The notes under the pieces are model-generated. The model made no database searches. It was not told where the DNA came from and was given only the letters and a program-made list of their open reading frames with translations. A DNA stretch of 62,595 nt, from NCBI GenBank assembly GCA_001897675.1, contig MKUE01000004.1, positions 1 through 62,595 of the forward strand, given 5' to 3'. Source of the DNA: Thiobacillus sp. 65-1059. GTDB taxonomy: Bacteria; Pseudomonadota; Gammaproteobacteria; Burkholderiales; Thiobacillaceae. Within the stretch, counting starts at the first letter, position 1, and every line of letters begins with the position of its first letter. The translations under genes were made by a program, and so were the position numbers. This document shows positions 34,196-44,019 of the stretch, piece by piece.

Positions 34196-35719
34196 GTGGC
34201 TGCTGCTGAATTTGACATCCCAGAAATCAAGGACGACATCGAGGTTCCCAGGTTGCGCGAAGGCGTGATGGCGCATGCCAAGTCCTTTATTGCGGGCGAG
34301 GCGGTGCAGTCTTTCATGGGCTATCCGCATGAGCTGGGCGAGGACTGGAAGGAGCGCGCGCTCGACAAGATGGGCGATCTGCTCGGCAAGTACCGCTCGC
34401 TGAAGGTTTTCCTCGACGCCTGCGTGCATTGCGGCGCCTGCACCGACAAGTGCCACTATTACCTGGGCACCTCGGATCCCAAGAACATGCCGGTGGCGCG
34501 CCAGGATCTGATGCGCCAGGTCTATCGCCGCTATTTCACCCCCGCGGGCAAGCTGTTCCCCAAATTGGTCGGCGCCAAGGATCTGACCAAGGAAGTGCTG
34601 GACGACTGGTACAGCTACTACTATCAGTGCTCGGAATGCCGCCGTTGTTCGGTGTTCTGCCCGTATGGCATCGACACCGCCGAAATCACCATGGCCGGGC
34701 GCGAGATTCTCAACCACGTCGGCATGGGGCAGAAATATTCCAACGAAATTCTGGGCAAGGTCCAGAAGATCGGCAACAACCTCGGTTTGCCCGGCCCCGC
34801 GCTGGAAGACACGCTCGAGGGCTTGGCCGAAGACATCGAAGCGGACACCGGCGTGGCGGTGAAAATGCCGCTTGATGTGAAGGGCGCCGAGGTGCTGCTG
34901 GTTACGCCGTCCGCCGACTTCTTCTCCGAGCCGCATGTCGAGTCGCTGATTGGCTACGCCAAGGTGTTCCACGCCGCGGGCATTAGCTGGACCTTGTCTT
35001 CGCACGCATCGGAAGCCGGCAACTTCGGCCTGTTCGACGCCAATTACGACGTCATGCGCAAGGTCGCCATGCGGATCCGCGATGCCGCGCTAGAGCTTGG
35101 GGTCAAGCGTATCGTGGTCGGCGAATGCGGCCACGCCTGGCGTGTCGCCTACAGTTTCTGGAACACGCTGACAGGCATCGGCTATGGCGGCAACGACCCG
35201 TTCTCGATCGAGCTGCAGAAACAGCTCGACCCGACTTATCCGCAGCCGCAGCACATCTGCGAACTGACCAACGACCTGATCAAGTCCGGCAAGATCAAGG
35301 TCGACCCCTCGGCCAACGACGATCTGGTGGTGACTTATCACGACTCGTGCAACGTCGCGCGTGCGTCGCGCATGGGCACCGAACCCGGCGGCCAGTTCGC
35401 CATCCCGCGCGAGCTGATCAAGTCGGTGGCGAACAACTTCCACAATATGGCCGACGACACGATTTACGAGTCTACTTTCTGCTGCGGCGGCGGCGGCGGC
35501 CTGCTGACCGACGATCTGATGGAAGTCCGCGTCAAGGGCGCATTACCGCGTGCTACGGCGCTGAATAATGTCGTGAAGGAGCATCAGGTCAACTTCATGG
35601 CTACGATCTGCGCTATCTGCAAGGCGCAGTTCACCAAGGTTTTGCCCAAGTATGGCTTCGACATGGGCATGGTGGGCGGAGTGCATCAATTGGTCAGCAA
35701 GGCGATCAAGCTGGACTGA
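34196..35719 (+). CDS. dsrK: DsrK, heterodisulfide-reductase-like Fe-S subunit
   Basis: DsrK is the catalytic cytoplasmic subunit of DsrMKJOP and is thought to act on DsrC. The 507-residue protein has two ferredoxin clusters, Cys76-Cys86 (CVHCGACTDKCHYY) and CSECRRCSVFCPYG, and HdrD-like CCG motifs such as CCGGGGGLLTDDL. The start is a GTG at 34196 with AAAAAGGA upstream. It follows dsrM by 49 bp. Confidence 0.96.
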   Translation: MAAAEFDIPEIKDDIEVPRLREGVMAHAKSFIAGEAVQSFMGYPHELGEDWKERALDKMGDLLGKYRSLKVFLDACVHCGACTDKCHYYLGTSDPKNMPVARQDLMRQVYRRYFTPAGKLFPKLVGAKDLTKEVLDDWYSYYYQCSECRRCSVFCPYGIDTAEITMAGREILNHVGMGQKYSNEILGKVQKIGNNLGLPGPALEDTLEGLAEDIEADTGVAVKMPLDVKGAEVLLVTPSADFFSEPHVESLIGYAKVFHAAGISWTLSSHASEAGNFGLFDANYDVMRKVAMRIRDAALELGVKRIVVGECGHAWRVAYSFWNTLTGIGYGGNDPFSIELQKQLDPTYPQPQHICELTNDLIKSGKIKVDPSANDDLVVTYHDSCNVARASRMGTEPGGQFAIPRELIKSVANNFHNMADDTIYESTFCCGGGGGLLTDDLMEVRVKGALPRATALNNVVKEHQVNFMATICAICKAQFTKVLPKYGFDMGMVGGVHQLVSKAIKLD

Positions 35720-35779
35720 AATCCAGCGGGCTGATTGCGATTTATCTATTTTAGTTACACAGACGTTAGGAGAACCAAC

Positions 35780-37741
35780 ATGGCTGTCACGACGAACAAA
35801 GCAAAAACCGAAGGCGTTTCATGGCGTCGCTACAAGGATGGCGAGTCCGAGCAGGACTATCGTTCTTCGCAGGAGCGCATTTTCCAGGCGAGCTGGACGC
35901 ACAAGTGCCCCGAGTACATGCTCTCCACGCCGCCTTGCCAGGGTTCCTGCCCGGCCGGTGAAGACATCCGTGGCTACCTCAACATCGTGCGCGGCATCGA
36001 GAAGCCGCCGGCTGGCGTGACCTGGCAGGAATATGCATTCCGCCGCGTCACCCAAGCCAACCCCTTCCCCGGCGTGATGGGCCGGGTCTGTCCTGCGCCG
36101 TGCGAATCCGGCTGTAACCGCAACATGGTCGAAGACCACGTGGGCATCAACTCGGTCGAGCATTTCATCGGCGACTGGGGCATCGAAAACAACATGGCCT
36201 ACACCTCCACGGCCCCTGAAAGCGGCAAGAAAGTGGCGGTGATCGGTGCCGGCCCTGCCGGCCTGGCCGCCGCCTATCAGCTGCGCCTGCGCGGCCATGG
36301 CGTGACCATTTTCGACGAGCACGAAGAACTCGGCGGCATGATGCGCTACGGCATTCCCGGCTTCCGCACCCCGCGCGAGATGCTCGACGCCGAAATCAAC
36401 CGCATCATCGCCCTCGGCGTGGAAACCCGCCTCAAGACCCGCATCGGCTCCGACATCAGCTTCGAGCAGATCGAAAAGGATTTCGACGCCATCTTCATGG
36501 CAATGGGCGCCCAGGCTGGCCGTCCGCTGCCGGTTCCCGGCGCCGAAGCCCCCAACTGCGTGACCGCCGTGGCGTTCCTGCGCGCCTTCAACGAAGGCCG
36601 CCTGCAGCACGTCGGCAACCGCGTGGTGGTCATCGGCGGCGGCGACACCTCGATCGACGTGGCGACCGTTGCCCGCCGTCTGGGCAATGTCACCAAGACC
36701 GGTTCGCACGACGACCGCCCGGAAAACGTCATTGCCGGCCACATGGCATCTGACGTCGCCTCGATCTCGGCCCGCGAAGGCGCCGAGGTGGTACTGGTGT
36801 CGCGTGCCACCATCGACAAGATGGCAGCCAACAAGCACGAAGTCGAACATGCCCAGCAGGAAGGCATCGAAATCATCGGCGGCGTGACCCCCGTGGGCGT
36901 GGTGGTCGACGCGAATGGCCGTGCAACCGCGCTGCGCGTGGCCGATTTCGTGATGGAGGGCAAGGAGACCAAGATCGTCGAAGGCACCGAGCGCGATCTG
37001 CCAGCCGACCTGATCGTTTCCGCGATCGGCCAGGGCGTCGACTTCACCGGCCTGGAGCAGTTCAACAACAACAACGGCCTGATGAAGGCCGACAAGAACT
37101 ACCGCTTCCCCGGCAAAGAGCACATCTTCGTCGGTGGCGACGTGCTGCGCCCGCACCTGCTGACCACCGCGATCGGCCATGCGTCCATCGCAGTCGACGG
37201 CATCGATGCCTTCCTCAAGGGCCAGGAACTCGACAAGCGCCCGAAAGTGGACGTGCACCACTTCGATCAAATCCGCAAGTGGCTCGAAGCCGGTCATGAG
37301 TACAACTGCGAAATCCATGGCGAGGCCTGGGGTACGTCGGAGCGCAAGGACATCCTGCACAACTTCGAAGACCGCTCGCAGCGCCACATCATTCCGCACA
37401 ACGACCTGTTCCTCGGCCATTTCCCCAACGTGGCGCGCAACATCCGCGAAGTCACCGTGCTCGACAAGGAAGGTGCGCTCGGCAACTTCGAAGAGCGTCT
37501 GCATGCGCTGTCCGAGAAGGCGGTCGTGGATGAGGCCAAGCGCTGCATGTCCTGTGGCCAGTGCTTCGAGTGCGACAACTGCGTGGTCTACTGCCCGCAG
37601 ACCGCCGTGTTCAAGGTCAAGAAGAAGGACAACCCGACGGTCGGCCGTTACGTCGACACCGACTACTCCAAGTGCATCGGTTGCCACATTTGTGCCGACG
37701 TCTGCCCGACTGGCTACATCATCATGGGTATGGGCGACTGA
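35780..37741 (+). CDS. dsrL: DsrL, NAD(P)H-linked Fe-S flavoprotein of the oxidative Dsr pathway
   Basis: This 653-residue oxidoreductase is thought to couple DsrAB turnover to NAD(P). It has N-terminal cluster cysteines (Cys43, Cys53, Cys57 and the RVCPAPCESGC region), an FAD loop GAGPAGLAAAYQL, an NAD(P) loop VIGGGDTSIDVATVARRLG, and C-terminal ferredoxin motifs CMSCGQCFECDNCVVYCP and CIGCHICADVCP. It resembles the glutamate synthase small subunit with an added ferredoxin tail. The start MAVTTNKAK follows TAGGAGAA. dsrL is characteristic of sulfur oxidisers. Confidence 0.97.
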   Translation: MAVTTNKAKTEGVSWRRYKDGESEQDYRSSQERIFQASWTHKCPEYMLSTPPCQGSCPAGEDIRGYLNIVRGIEKPPAGVTWQEYAFRRVTQANPFPGVMGRVCPAPCESGCNRNMVEDHVGINSVEHFIGDWGIENNMAYTSTAPESGKKVAVIGAGPAGLAAAYQLRLRGHGVTIFDEHEELGGMMRYGIPGFRTPREMLDAEINRIIALGVETRLKTRIGSDISFEQIEKDFDAIFMAMGAQAGRPLPVPGAEAPNCVTAVAFLRAFNEGRLQHVGNRVVVIGGGDTSIDVATVARRLGNVTKTGSHDDRPENVIAGHMASDVASISAREGAEVVLVSRATIDKMAANKHEVEHAQQEGIEIIGGVTPVGVVVDANGRATALRVADFVMEGKETKIVEGTERDLPADLIVSAIGQGVDFTGLEQFNNNNGLMKADKNYRFPGKEHIFVGGDVLRPHLLTTAIGHASIAVDGIDAFLKGQELDKRPKVDVHHFDQIRKWLEAGHEYNCEIHGEAWGTSERKDILHNFEDRSQRHIIPHNDLFLGHFPNVARNIREVTVLDKEGALGNFEERLHALSEKAVVDEAKRCMSCGQCFECDNCVVYCPQTAVFKVKKKDNPTVGRYVDTDYSKCIGCHICADVCPTGYIIMGMGD

Positions 37742-37743
37742 AC

Positions 37744-38241
37744 ATGGCAGGCAAGATGAAACGTCTGCTGGCGTTGGGCGCGGTGGTGCTGACGACCGCG
37801 GCCTTGGCCTGGGCCGGGTCCGAGGCCCAGCCCAGGACCGGGGGTGCGCCCAAGCCGGTGATTGCGAAGGCCGTCAAGGGCGAGCAGTGTGTGGAAGACA
37901 ACGACTACATGCGGCGCAATCACATGAAGGTTCTGAATCATCACCGGGATGAAACTGTGCTTGAAGGCATCCGTACCAAGAAGTACAGCCTCAAGGAGTG
38001 CATCAATTGCCATGCCAGCGAAAAGACGGGCAGTGTTGCCGCCGCCAAGGACGATTTTTGCGTGAGTTGCCACAGCTACGCAGCAGTAAAGATCGACTGC
38101 TTCGATTGTCATTCCACCAAGCCGCAGGGCCCGATGGCGATGCATCCGCTGAATGCTGAAACGGCGCACTACAAACACAAGCTTGCCGCCCAGGCGACAA
38201 GCAAGGTCAGTGCAGAAGAGATGGCTGGGGTTGCCCAATGA
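37744..38241 (+). CDS. dsrJ: DsrJ, periplasmic triheme cytochrome c
   Basis: The 165-residue protein has an N-terminal signal/anchor helix (LLALGAVVLTTAALAWAG) and three heme c sites: CINCH (86-90), CVSCH (106-110) and CFDCH (119-123). Cys49 in EQCVEDNDYM corresponds to the unusual axial Cys ligand reported for Allochromatium DsrJ. It starts 2 bp after dsrL and overlaps dsrO as ATGA. Confidence 0.96.
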   Translation: MAGKMKRLLALGAVVLTTAALAWAGSEAQPRTGGAPKPVIAKAVKGEQCVEDNDYMRRNHMKVLNHHRDETVLEGIRTKKYSLKECINCHASEKTGSVAAAKDDFCVSCHSYAAVKIDCFDCHSTKPQGPMAMHPLNAETAHYKHKLAAQATSKVSAEEMAGVAQ

Positions 38242-39017
38242 GCGATATGAAACCGAGGTCTGATTCCACGCCGGCATCGCCCGAGCGTCGCCGCTTTGTC
38301 GGCGCCGCCACGGCAACCGCAGCGGGTCTGGCAATTGCTCCCGGCGTGATGCTGTACGAAGTGGCTCACGGTCGTGCCGAAGATCAGGCCGCCAGCAGTG
38401 CCGTGCGCTGGGGCATGCTGGTCGACGCCACCAAGTGCGCCACCGGCTGCAATGATTGCGTGAGCGCGTGCAGCACCGAAAACGGCTGGACGCCGGTGGC
38501 GGAAAGCAAGCATCCAAAACAGGCGCCGCAGTGGATTCGCAAGCTGGAACTGCAGGATCCGCTGACGCAGATGGAGACCAATCTGCCGATGATGTGCCAG
38601 CACTGCGCGGAGCCACCGTGCGTGGACGTCTGTCCGACCGGTGCCTCGTTCAAGCGCGCCGACGGCATCGTGCTGGTCAACCGCCACACCTGCATCGGCT
38701 GCCGCTACTGCATGATGGCCTGCCCCTACAAGGCGCGTTCACTGGTACACGAGCCGCTGAACGACACCCAGAAGCCGGATGTGCCGCGCGGCATCGGCTG
38801 CGTCGAGGCCTGTACCTTCTGCGTGCAGAAGGTGGATCGCGGCGACGGCAACACCGCGTGCGCCGAGGCCTGCACCGCCGCTGGGCACAATGCATTGGTG
38901 TTCGGCGACATGAATGACCCCGAAAGCGAGATTTCCAAGCGCCTGCGCGAACTGCCGACCAAGCAGGTGCGGGCCGACCTGAATCTCAACCTCGGCGTTC
39001 GCTATCACGGAATCTAA
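38238..39017 (+). CDS. dsrO: DsrO, periplasmic ferredoxin subunit
   Basis: The 259-residue protein has a Tat-type signal (ERRRFVGAATATAAGLAIAPG) and four cysteine clusters (for example CATGCNDCVSAC, CQHCAEPPCVDVCP, CIGCRYCMMACP, CTFCVQKVDRG), like other ferredoxin-like subunits that pair with NrfD membrane proteins. It links DsrJ and DsrP. It overlaps dsrJ by 4 bp, and dsrP starts 6 bp later. Confidence 0.96.
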   Translation: MSDMKPRSDSTPASPERRRFVGAATATAAGLAIAPGVMLYEVAHGRAEDQAASSAVRWGMLVDATKCATGCNDCVSACSTENGWTPVAESKHPKQAPQWIRKLELQDPLTQMETNLPMMCQHCAEPPCVDVCPTGASFKRADGIVLVNRHTCIGCRYCMMACPYKARSLVHEPLNDTQKPDVPRGIGCVEACTFCVQKVDRGDGNTACAEACTAAGHNALVFGDMNDPESEISKRLRELPTKQVRADLNLNLGVRYHGI

Positions 39018-39023
39018 ATCAAC

Positions 39024-40226
39024 ATGGCAAGCATTACTTTCCGCGAAGTAGAAGGCAGCAGCCCGAAGTACTGGATGCTGTTCGGGTTCCTTGGCCTTTT
39101 CGTGCTGTTCGGCGCGCTGGCCTGGAACTACATGCATCACCACGGCCACGTCGTGACCGGCATGGACAACCAGATCGTCTGGGGGCTGCCGCATGTGTTC
39201 GCGGTGTTCCTGATCGTCGCCGCCTCCGGCGCGCTCAACGTCGCCTCGATCGCCTCGGTGTTCAACAAGCCGATGTACAAGCCGCTGGCGCCGCTGTCGG
39301 CGGTTCTGTCGCTGGCGCTGCTGCTGGGCGGTCTGCTGGTGCTGGTGCTTGACCTGGGCCGCTCCGACCGCCTGATCGTGGCGATGACGAACTTCAACTT
39401 CAAGTCGATGTTCACCTGGAACGTGTTCCTGTATTCCGGCTTTTTTGTGCTGGTGGGCATCTATCTGTGGACCATGCTGGACCGCAGCGTCAAGTCCTAC
39501 TCCAAGGCGGCCGGCACCGCGGCCTTCATCTGGCGCCTGACCCTGACGACCGGCACCGGTTCGCTGTTCGGCTTCCTGGTCGCGCGCGAGCTGTACGGCA
39601 CCGCCATGCTGGCGCCGATGTTCATCATCATGTCGTTTGCCTACGGCCTGGCGATCTACCTGATGGTGCTGGCCGCGGCCTATGCCTGGACCGGCCGGGC
39701 GCTGGGCGATGCCGTGATGATGCGCCTGAAGACCCTGCTCGTGGTGTTCGTCGCGGCGGTGCTGTATTTCGTCGTCGTCCAGCACATGACCAGTCTTTAT
39801 TTCACCAAGTTCCACGCGGTGGAGGCTTTCATCCTGCGCGATGGCGGTGGCCTGACCACCCTGTTCTGGGTGGGGCAGATCGTCATCGGTTGTGTGGTTC
39901 CGCTGGTGATCCTGCTGAGCAGCCTGGGCAGACAGCGCACGTGGATCATGATTGCCTGCGCCCTCGTCATCCTGGGCGGGGTCGCGCAGATGTATGTCAC
40001 CATCATCGGCGCCCAGGCCTATCCGCTGGACATGTTCCCCGGCCTGACCGAAAAGAGCAGCTTCTTTGACGGCGAGATCCATGCTTACGCACCCAGCATG
40101 CCCGAGCTTTTCCTCGGCCTGGGCGGCGTGGCGGTCGCGCTGCTGGCCACCACCTTCGCGGTCAAGGTGCTGCGCCTGCTGCCGGCCAGCCTGGACGACG
40201 CCACCGTCGCCAAGCTGGAACATTGA
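39024..40226 (+). CDS. dsrP: DsrP, NrfD-family quinone-interacting membrane subunit
   Basis: The 400-residue protein has about ten membrane helices of the NrfD/PsrC type (for example YWMLFGFLGLFVLFGALAWN, GSLFGFLVARELYG). It completes DsrMKJOP and is expected to exchange electrons with quinone. After it the operon has a 190-bp gap with a tandem repeat before dsrN. Confidence 0.95.
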   Translation: MASITFREVEGSSPKYWMLFGFLGLFVLFGALAWNYMHHHGHVVTGMDNQIVWGLPHVFAVFLIVAASGALNVASIASVFNKPMYKPLAPLSAVLSLALLLGGLLVLVLDLGRSDRLIVAMTNFNFKSMFTWNVFLYSGFFVLVGIYLWTMLDRSVKSYSKAAGTAAFIWRLTLTTGTGSLFGFLVARELYGTAMLAPMFIIMSFAYGLAIYLMVLAAAYAWTGRALGDAVMMRLKTLLVVFVAAVLYFVVVQHMTSLYFTKFHAVEAFILRDGGGLTTLFWVGQIVIGCVVPLVILLSSLGRQRTWIMIACALVILGGVAQMYVTIIGAQAYPLDMFPGLTEKSSFFDGEIHAYAPSMPELFLGLGGVAVALLATTFAVKVLRLLPASLDDATVAKLEH

Positions 40227-40317
40227 TCGCATAACCTGCTAGGCGAGAGCCTGGCGGGGGATCGTCAGGCATGAACCGGCAAGCCATTTCAGCGATTCCT
40301 CCAGGCGCGGGGCTTGC

Positions 40318-40428
40318 ATGCCGCGCAAGGGGAGTCCGGCTTTCAGCGGCATACCAGCCCATGAAAGACCGTATGCCCCGCAAGCGGACGCCGGCTTTCC
40401 ATGCGGTTGAAGCCCCATGAAGGATCGC
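40318..40428 (+). repeat. Imperfect tandem duplication (about 55 bp, two copies) before and into the dsrN start
   Basis: Copy 1 (40318-40372) and copy 2 (40373-40428) each begin ATGCC(G/C)CGCAAG, share CCGGCTTTC, and end in CCATGAA(A/G)GA(C/T)CG(T/C) before the next ATG. The real dsrN start region continues the pattern. It appears that the DNA around the dsrN start was duplicated, so decoy ATGAARGAY starts lie upstream. Confidence 0.75.
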
Positions 40429-41799
40429 ATGTCCCGTGTCTTCATTTCTGCCGCGCATAAATCGTCGGGCAAAACCACGCTCACGCTAGGCCTGTGCGCC
40501 GCATTGCATGTGCGCGGCCACGCGGTGCAGCCTTTCAAGAAAGGCCCTGATTACATCGATCCGCTGTGGCTGGGGATGGCGGCGCAGCGCCCCTGCTACA
40601 ACCTCGATTTCCACATGATGCGGCGCGACGAGATCGAGCAACAGTTCGCCCGCGCTGCAGCCAGCGCCCGCATCAGCCTGATCGAAGGCAATAAGGGCCT
40701 GTATGACGGCCTCGATCTCGACGGCAGCAACAGCAATGCGGCACTGGCCAAGCTGCTCGGCGCGCCGGTGGTGCTGGTGATCGACGCGCGCGGCATGACG
40801 CGCGGCGTGGCGCCGCTGATCCTGGGCTACCAGGTGTTCGATCGCGGGATTCATATCGCCGGCGTCATCCTCAACAACCTCGGCGGCAGCCGCCACGAAT
40901 CCAAGCTGCGCGCGGTGATCGAGCATTACACCGACGTCGAGGTGATCGGCGCGGTACAGCACGACGCCAGCATGCAGATCGCCGAGCGCCACTTGGGGCT
41001 GGTGCCGGCCAACGAACAGGACGCTGCGCGCGCGCGGATTCGACACGTCGGCGAACGCGTGGCGGCGCAGGTCGATCTTGACCGGCTGCTGGCGATTTCC
41101 GACAGTGCGCCCGAACTGAATGTTCCGCTGGCGGCCGAGGCGGCAGAGCCCGCCGAACGTGTGCGCATCGGCATTGCGCACGACCAGGCTTTCGGTTTTT
41201 ATTACAGCGAAGATATCGACAGCCTGCACGCCGCCAATGTCGAACTGGTCGACATCGATACCCTGCATGCACAGGCTCTGCCCGAGGTGGACGGTCTCAT
41301 CATCGGCGGCGGCTTCCCCGAAATGTTCATGACGGAACTCGAAGCCAATACGGCCTTGCGTAGCAACATCCGCAGCGCCATCGAAGGCGGACTGCCGACC
41401 TATGCGGAATGCGGCGGGCTGATGTACCTGTCGAAAAGTCTCGACTGGCGGGGGCGGACGTGCGAGATGGTCGGCGTGGTGCCGGGCAATACCGTGATGC
41501 ACGAGCGCCCGGTCGGGCGCGGCTATGCGCGTCTGCAGCCAACCGGTGAGGACCGCTGGCAGGAAACGTTCCCCATTCCGGCGCATGAATTTCATTATTC
41601 GAGCCTGGAAAATCTGCCCGCCGACTCCATATACGCCTATCAGGTGCAGCGCGGCCACGGCATCGATGGCCGGCATGACGGCTATCAGCAGCACAATCTG
41701 CTGGCCGCCTATGTGCATCGCCGGGGCAGCGGCGCTCAGGGCTGGATCGCCCCGTTTTTGAACCAGGTGCGCGCGCATAAGGCGCGCGCTGCCGCCTAA
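40417..41799 (+). CDS. dsrN: DsrN, cobyrinic acid a,c-diamide synthase-like siroheme amidase
   Basis: The 460-residue protein has the ATP loop ISAAHKSSGKTTL and a C-terminal class I glutamine amidotransferase-like domain with YAECGGLMYLSK (Cys nucleophile). DsrN is thought to amidate siroheme for DsrAB. ATG 40417 or 40429 could be the start; the latter gives MSRVFISAAHKSSGK and is closer to the family. It lies in a duplicated sequence. It belongs to the dsr operon, and dsrR follows 18 bp later. Confidence 0.94.
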   Translation: MKDRMSRVFISAAHKSSGKTTLTLGLCAALHVRGHAVQPFKKGPDYIDPLWLGMAAQRPCYNLDFHMMRRDEIEQQFARAAASARISLIEGNKGLYDGLDLDGSNSNAALAKLLGAPVVLVIDARGMTRGVAPLILGYQVFDRGIHIAGVILNNLGGSRHESKLRAVIEHYTDVEVIGAVQHDASMQIAERHLGLVPANEQDAARARIRHVGERVAAQVDLDRLLAISDSAPELNVPLAAEAAEPAERVRIGIAHDQAFGFYYSEDIDSLHAANVELVDIDTLHAQALPEVDGLIIGGGFPEMFMTELEANTALRSNIRSAIEGGLPTYAECGGLMYLSKSLDWRGRTCEMVGVVPGNTVMHERPVGRGYARLQPTGEDRWQETFPIPAHEFHYSSLENLPADSIYAYQVQRGHGIDGRHDGYQQHNLLAAYVHRRGSGAQGWIAPFLNQVRAHKARAAA

Positions 41800-41817
41800 T
41801 TTTGTAAGGACCCGCGC

Positions 41818-42153
41818 ATGATCAAGATCACCGATGCCGCCGCCGCGCAGATTCGCGTCGCCAACAACAATCCCGACGTGTTCGAGATGGTGCTGCGTGT
41901 CGCCGCCTACCAGGAGGACGACGGCAGCGTGAACTACGGCATGGGCTTCGACATCGAGCGCGAAGCCGACGAACACCTCGTCGTCAATGGCATCGCAATC
42001 CTGATCGCGGCCTCGAGCACGCCTTATCTGCAGGGGGTGACGCTCGATTTCGTCGAAATGAGCCCGGGCGACATGCGCTTCATCTTCATCCCGCCCTATT
42101 CCGCAGAAGACGGGCCCGCCGAATCGGGCGACGACGCTGCGCCCACCGAGTAA
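41818..42153 (+). CDS. dsrR: DsrR, cysteine-free IscA-like protein
   Basis: The 111-residue protein has the IscA/HesB fold pattern (MIKITDAAAAQIRVANN, YGMGFDIEREADEHLVVNGIAILIAASS, DMRFIFIPP) but no cysteine, as in Allochromatium DsrR, where the absence of cluster ligands was noted. It is thought to assist post-transcriptional or maturation control of Dsr proteins. It lies 5 bp before cysG. Confidence 0.93.
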   Translation: MIKITDAAAAQIRVANNNPDVFEMVLRVAAYQEDDGSVNYGMGFDIEREADEHLVVNGIAILIAASSTPYLQGVTLDFVEMSPGDMRFIFIPPYSAEDGPAESGDDAAPTE

Positions 42154-42158
42154 ACTCC

Positions 42159-43598
42159 ATGAATTACCTGCCCATTTTTCTCGATCTGCGCGACCGCCAC
42201 TGCCTGGTGGTGGGCGGCTCCGAAACCGCGGCGCGCAAAAGCGAACTGCTGCTGCGCGCCGGGGCCTGCGTCGAGGTCGCCGCGCCTGACCTGCACGAAG
42301 GCTTCGCGCGCCTGCCGCACGCCGAACGTCTGAAGCGGGTGGCGGATGCCTTCACCCCCGACCTGCTCGACGGCAAGGACGCGGTGATCGTGGTCGAGGA
42401 CGATGCGGCGGCTGCCAAGGTCGTCGCGGACGCCGCGCGCGCGCGCCACATTCCGGTGAACGTGGCGGACAAGCCTGCGCTGTGCAGCTTCATCCTGCCC
42501 TCGATCATCGACCGCTCGCCGATCATGGTGGCGGTCTCCAGCGGCGGCGAATCGCCGGTCCTGGCGCGCATGCTGCGCGCGCGGCTGGAAACCCTGATCC
42601 CGGCCGCCTACGGCCGTTTGAGCGCGCTCGCTGCACGCTACAAGGACCGCGTGCGCGCGGCGATCAAGCCGGAGCAGCGCCGCGCCTTCTGGGAAAAGGT
42701 GTTCCTCTCGCCGGTCGCCGAAATGGTGTTTTCCGGACGCGACGTCGAAGCCGAGCAGCAGCTCGATGCCATGATCAGGGAGCCGGCCTCCCACACCACC
42801 AGCCGCGGCGAGGTCTATCTGGTCGGCGCCGGCCCCGGCAATCCCGACCTGCTGACTTTCCGCGCCCTGCGCCTGATGCAGCAGGCCGACGTCATCGTCT
42901 ACGATCGCCTCGTCTCGCAGCCGATTCTCGACATGTGTCGGCGTGACGCCGACCGCGTCTACGTCGGCAAGGAGCGCGACGACCACGCGGTGCCGCAGGA
43001 GGAAATCAACATGATGCTGGTGCGCCTGGCCAAGGAGGGCAAGCGCGTCCTGCGCCTGAAGGGCGGCGACCCCTTCATCTTCGGCCGTGGCGGCGAGGAG
43101 ATCGAAACCCTGGTCGAGCACGGCGTGCCGTTCCAGGTGGTGCCCGGCATCACCGCCGCCGCCGGCGTGGCGTCCTACGCGGGCATTCCGCTCACCCACC
43201 GCGACTATGCGCAGTCGGTCGCCTTCGTCACCGGGCACCTGAAGGAAAACACCTTCAACATGAACTGGGAAGGCATCGCGCGCAAGGATCAGACCATCGT
43301 CATCTACATGGGACTGAAAGGGCTGCCATTGCTGTGCGAGGCGCTGATCAAGCACGGCCTCACCGCCGATATGCCGGCGGCCATCATTCAGCACGGCACC
43401 CTGCCGACCCAGCGCGTCATCACCGGCGACCTCGCCACGCTGCCCGCGCTGGCCGAGCAGGCCGGGCTCAAGGCGCCCACCCTCATCATCGTCGGCAACG
43501 TCGTCAAGCTGCGCGAAAAGCTCGGCTGGTACCAGCCCGAACAGCATGGCGAGCAGGCCCGCCGCACTCCGCTCGAAGAAGCGGATCACCTGCCCTGA
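42159..43598 (+). CDS. cysG: Siroheme synthase (bifunctional)
   Basis: The 479-residue protein joins a CysG(B) dehydrogenase/ferrochelatase domain (GGSETAARKSELLLRAGA at the N-terminus) with a uroporphyrinogen methyltransferase domain (VGAGPGNPDLLTFRALR and LRLKGGDPFIFGRGGEE). Together they convert uroporphyrinogen III to siroheme, the cofactor of DsrAB. Its place at the end of the dsr operon fits that demand. Confidence 0.97.
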   Translation: MNYLPIFLDLRDRHCLVVGGSETAARKSELLLRAGACVEVAAPDLHEGFARLPHAERLKRVADAFTPDLLDGKDAVIVVEDDAAAAKVVADAARARHIPVNVADKPALCSFILPSIIDRSPIMVAVSSGGESPVLARMLRARLETLIPAAYGRLSALAARYKDRVRAAIKPEQRRAFWEKVFLSPVAEMVFSGRDVEAEQQLDAMIREPASHTTSRGEVYLVGAGPGNPDLLTFRALRLMQQADVIVYDRLVSQPILDMCRRDADRVYVGKERDDHAVPQEEINMMLVRLAKEGKRVLRLKGGDPFIFGRGGEEIETLVEHGVPFQVVPGITAAAGVASYAGIPLTHRDYAQSVAFVTGHLKENTFNMNWEGIARKDQTIVIYMGLKGLPLLCEALIKHGLTADMPAAIIQHGTLPTQRVITGDLATLPALAEQAGLKAPTLIIVGNVVKLREKLGWYQPEQHGEQARRTPLEEADHLP

Positions 43599-43642
43599 CA
43601 AACGCGGCAGGCCGCTGGCCTGCCCGTACCCGACCCCGAATC

Positions 43643-43879
43643 ATGAGCAGACTCCCCGCACGTTTTGAATTGCCCCTCTTTGCACTGCTGCTGTCCGGCC
43701 TGATGTCCTTGCTGGTGTCGGGCGTGGCGACCTGGAATGCGGTCGGCCTGTATGCGGAATTTACCGATAAGTGGCTGTCGGCCTGGCTGAATTCGTGGCT
43801 GGTGGCGTTTCCTGCCGTGATGGTGGTGGCGCCGCTGGTGCGCAGGCTCGTGGCGCGCTGCGTCCGCGCCAAAGCCTGA
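43643..43879 (+). CDS. Small DUF2798-type membrane protein (78 aa)
   Basis: The protein has two membrane helices (LPLFALLLSGLMSLLVSGVAT and WLSAWLNSWLVAFPAVMVVAP) separated by WNAVGLYAEFTDK. It ends with a basic tail. This matches the DUF2798 pattern of unknown function. It follows cysG by 44 bp and precedes nifJ by 140 bp. No specific role can be inferred. Confidence 0.8.
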   Translation: MSRLPARFELPLFALLLSGLMSLLVSGVATWNAVGLYAEFTDKWLSAWLNSWLVAFPAVMVVAPLVRRLVARCVRAKA

Positions 43880-44019
43880 TCCGCCCCGGATTTGCGCGGC
43901 GGCGTGCGCGCATGGTGCGCCATCCTGCCCGCCGCCGCTCTCCGCGCCGGCAGGAGGATTGGTTGCATGCGCAACTCACGGCTAAACTAAAAGACATCTT
44001 TGTCCGCTAAAGAGTAGCC

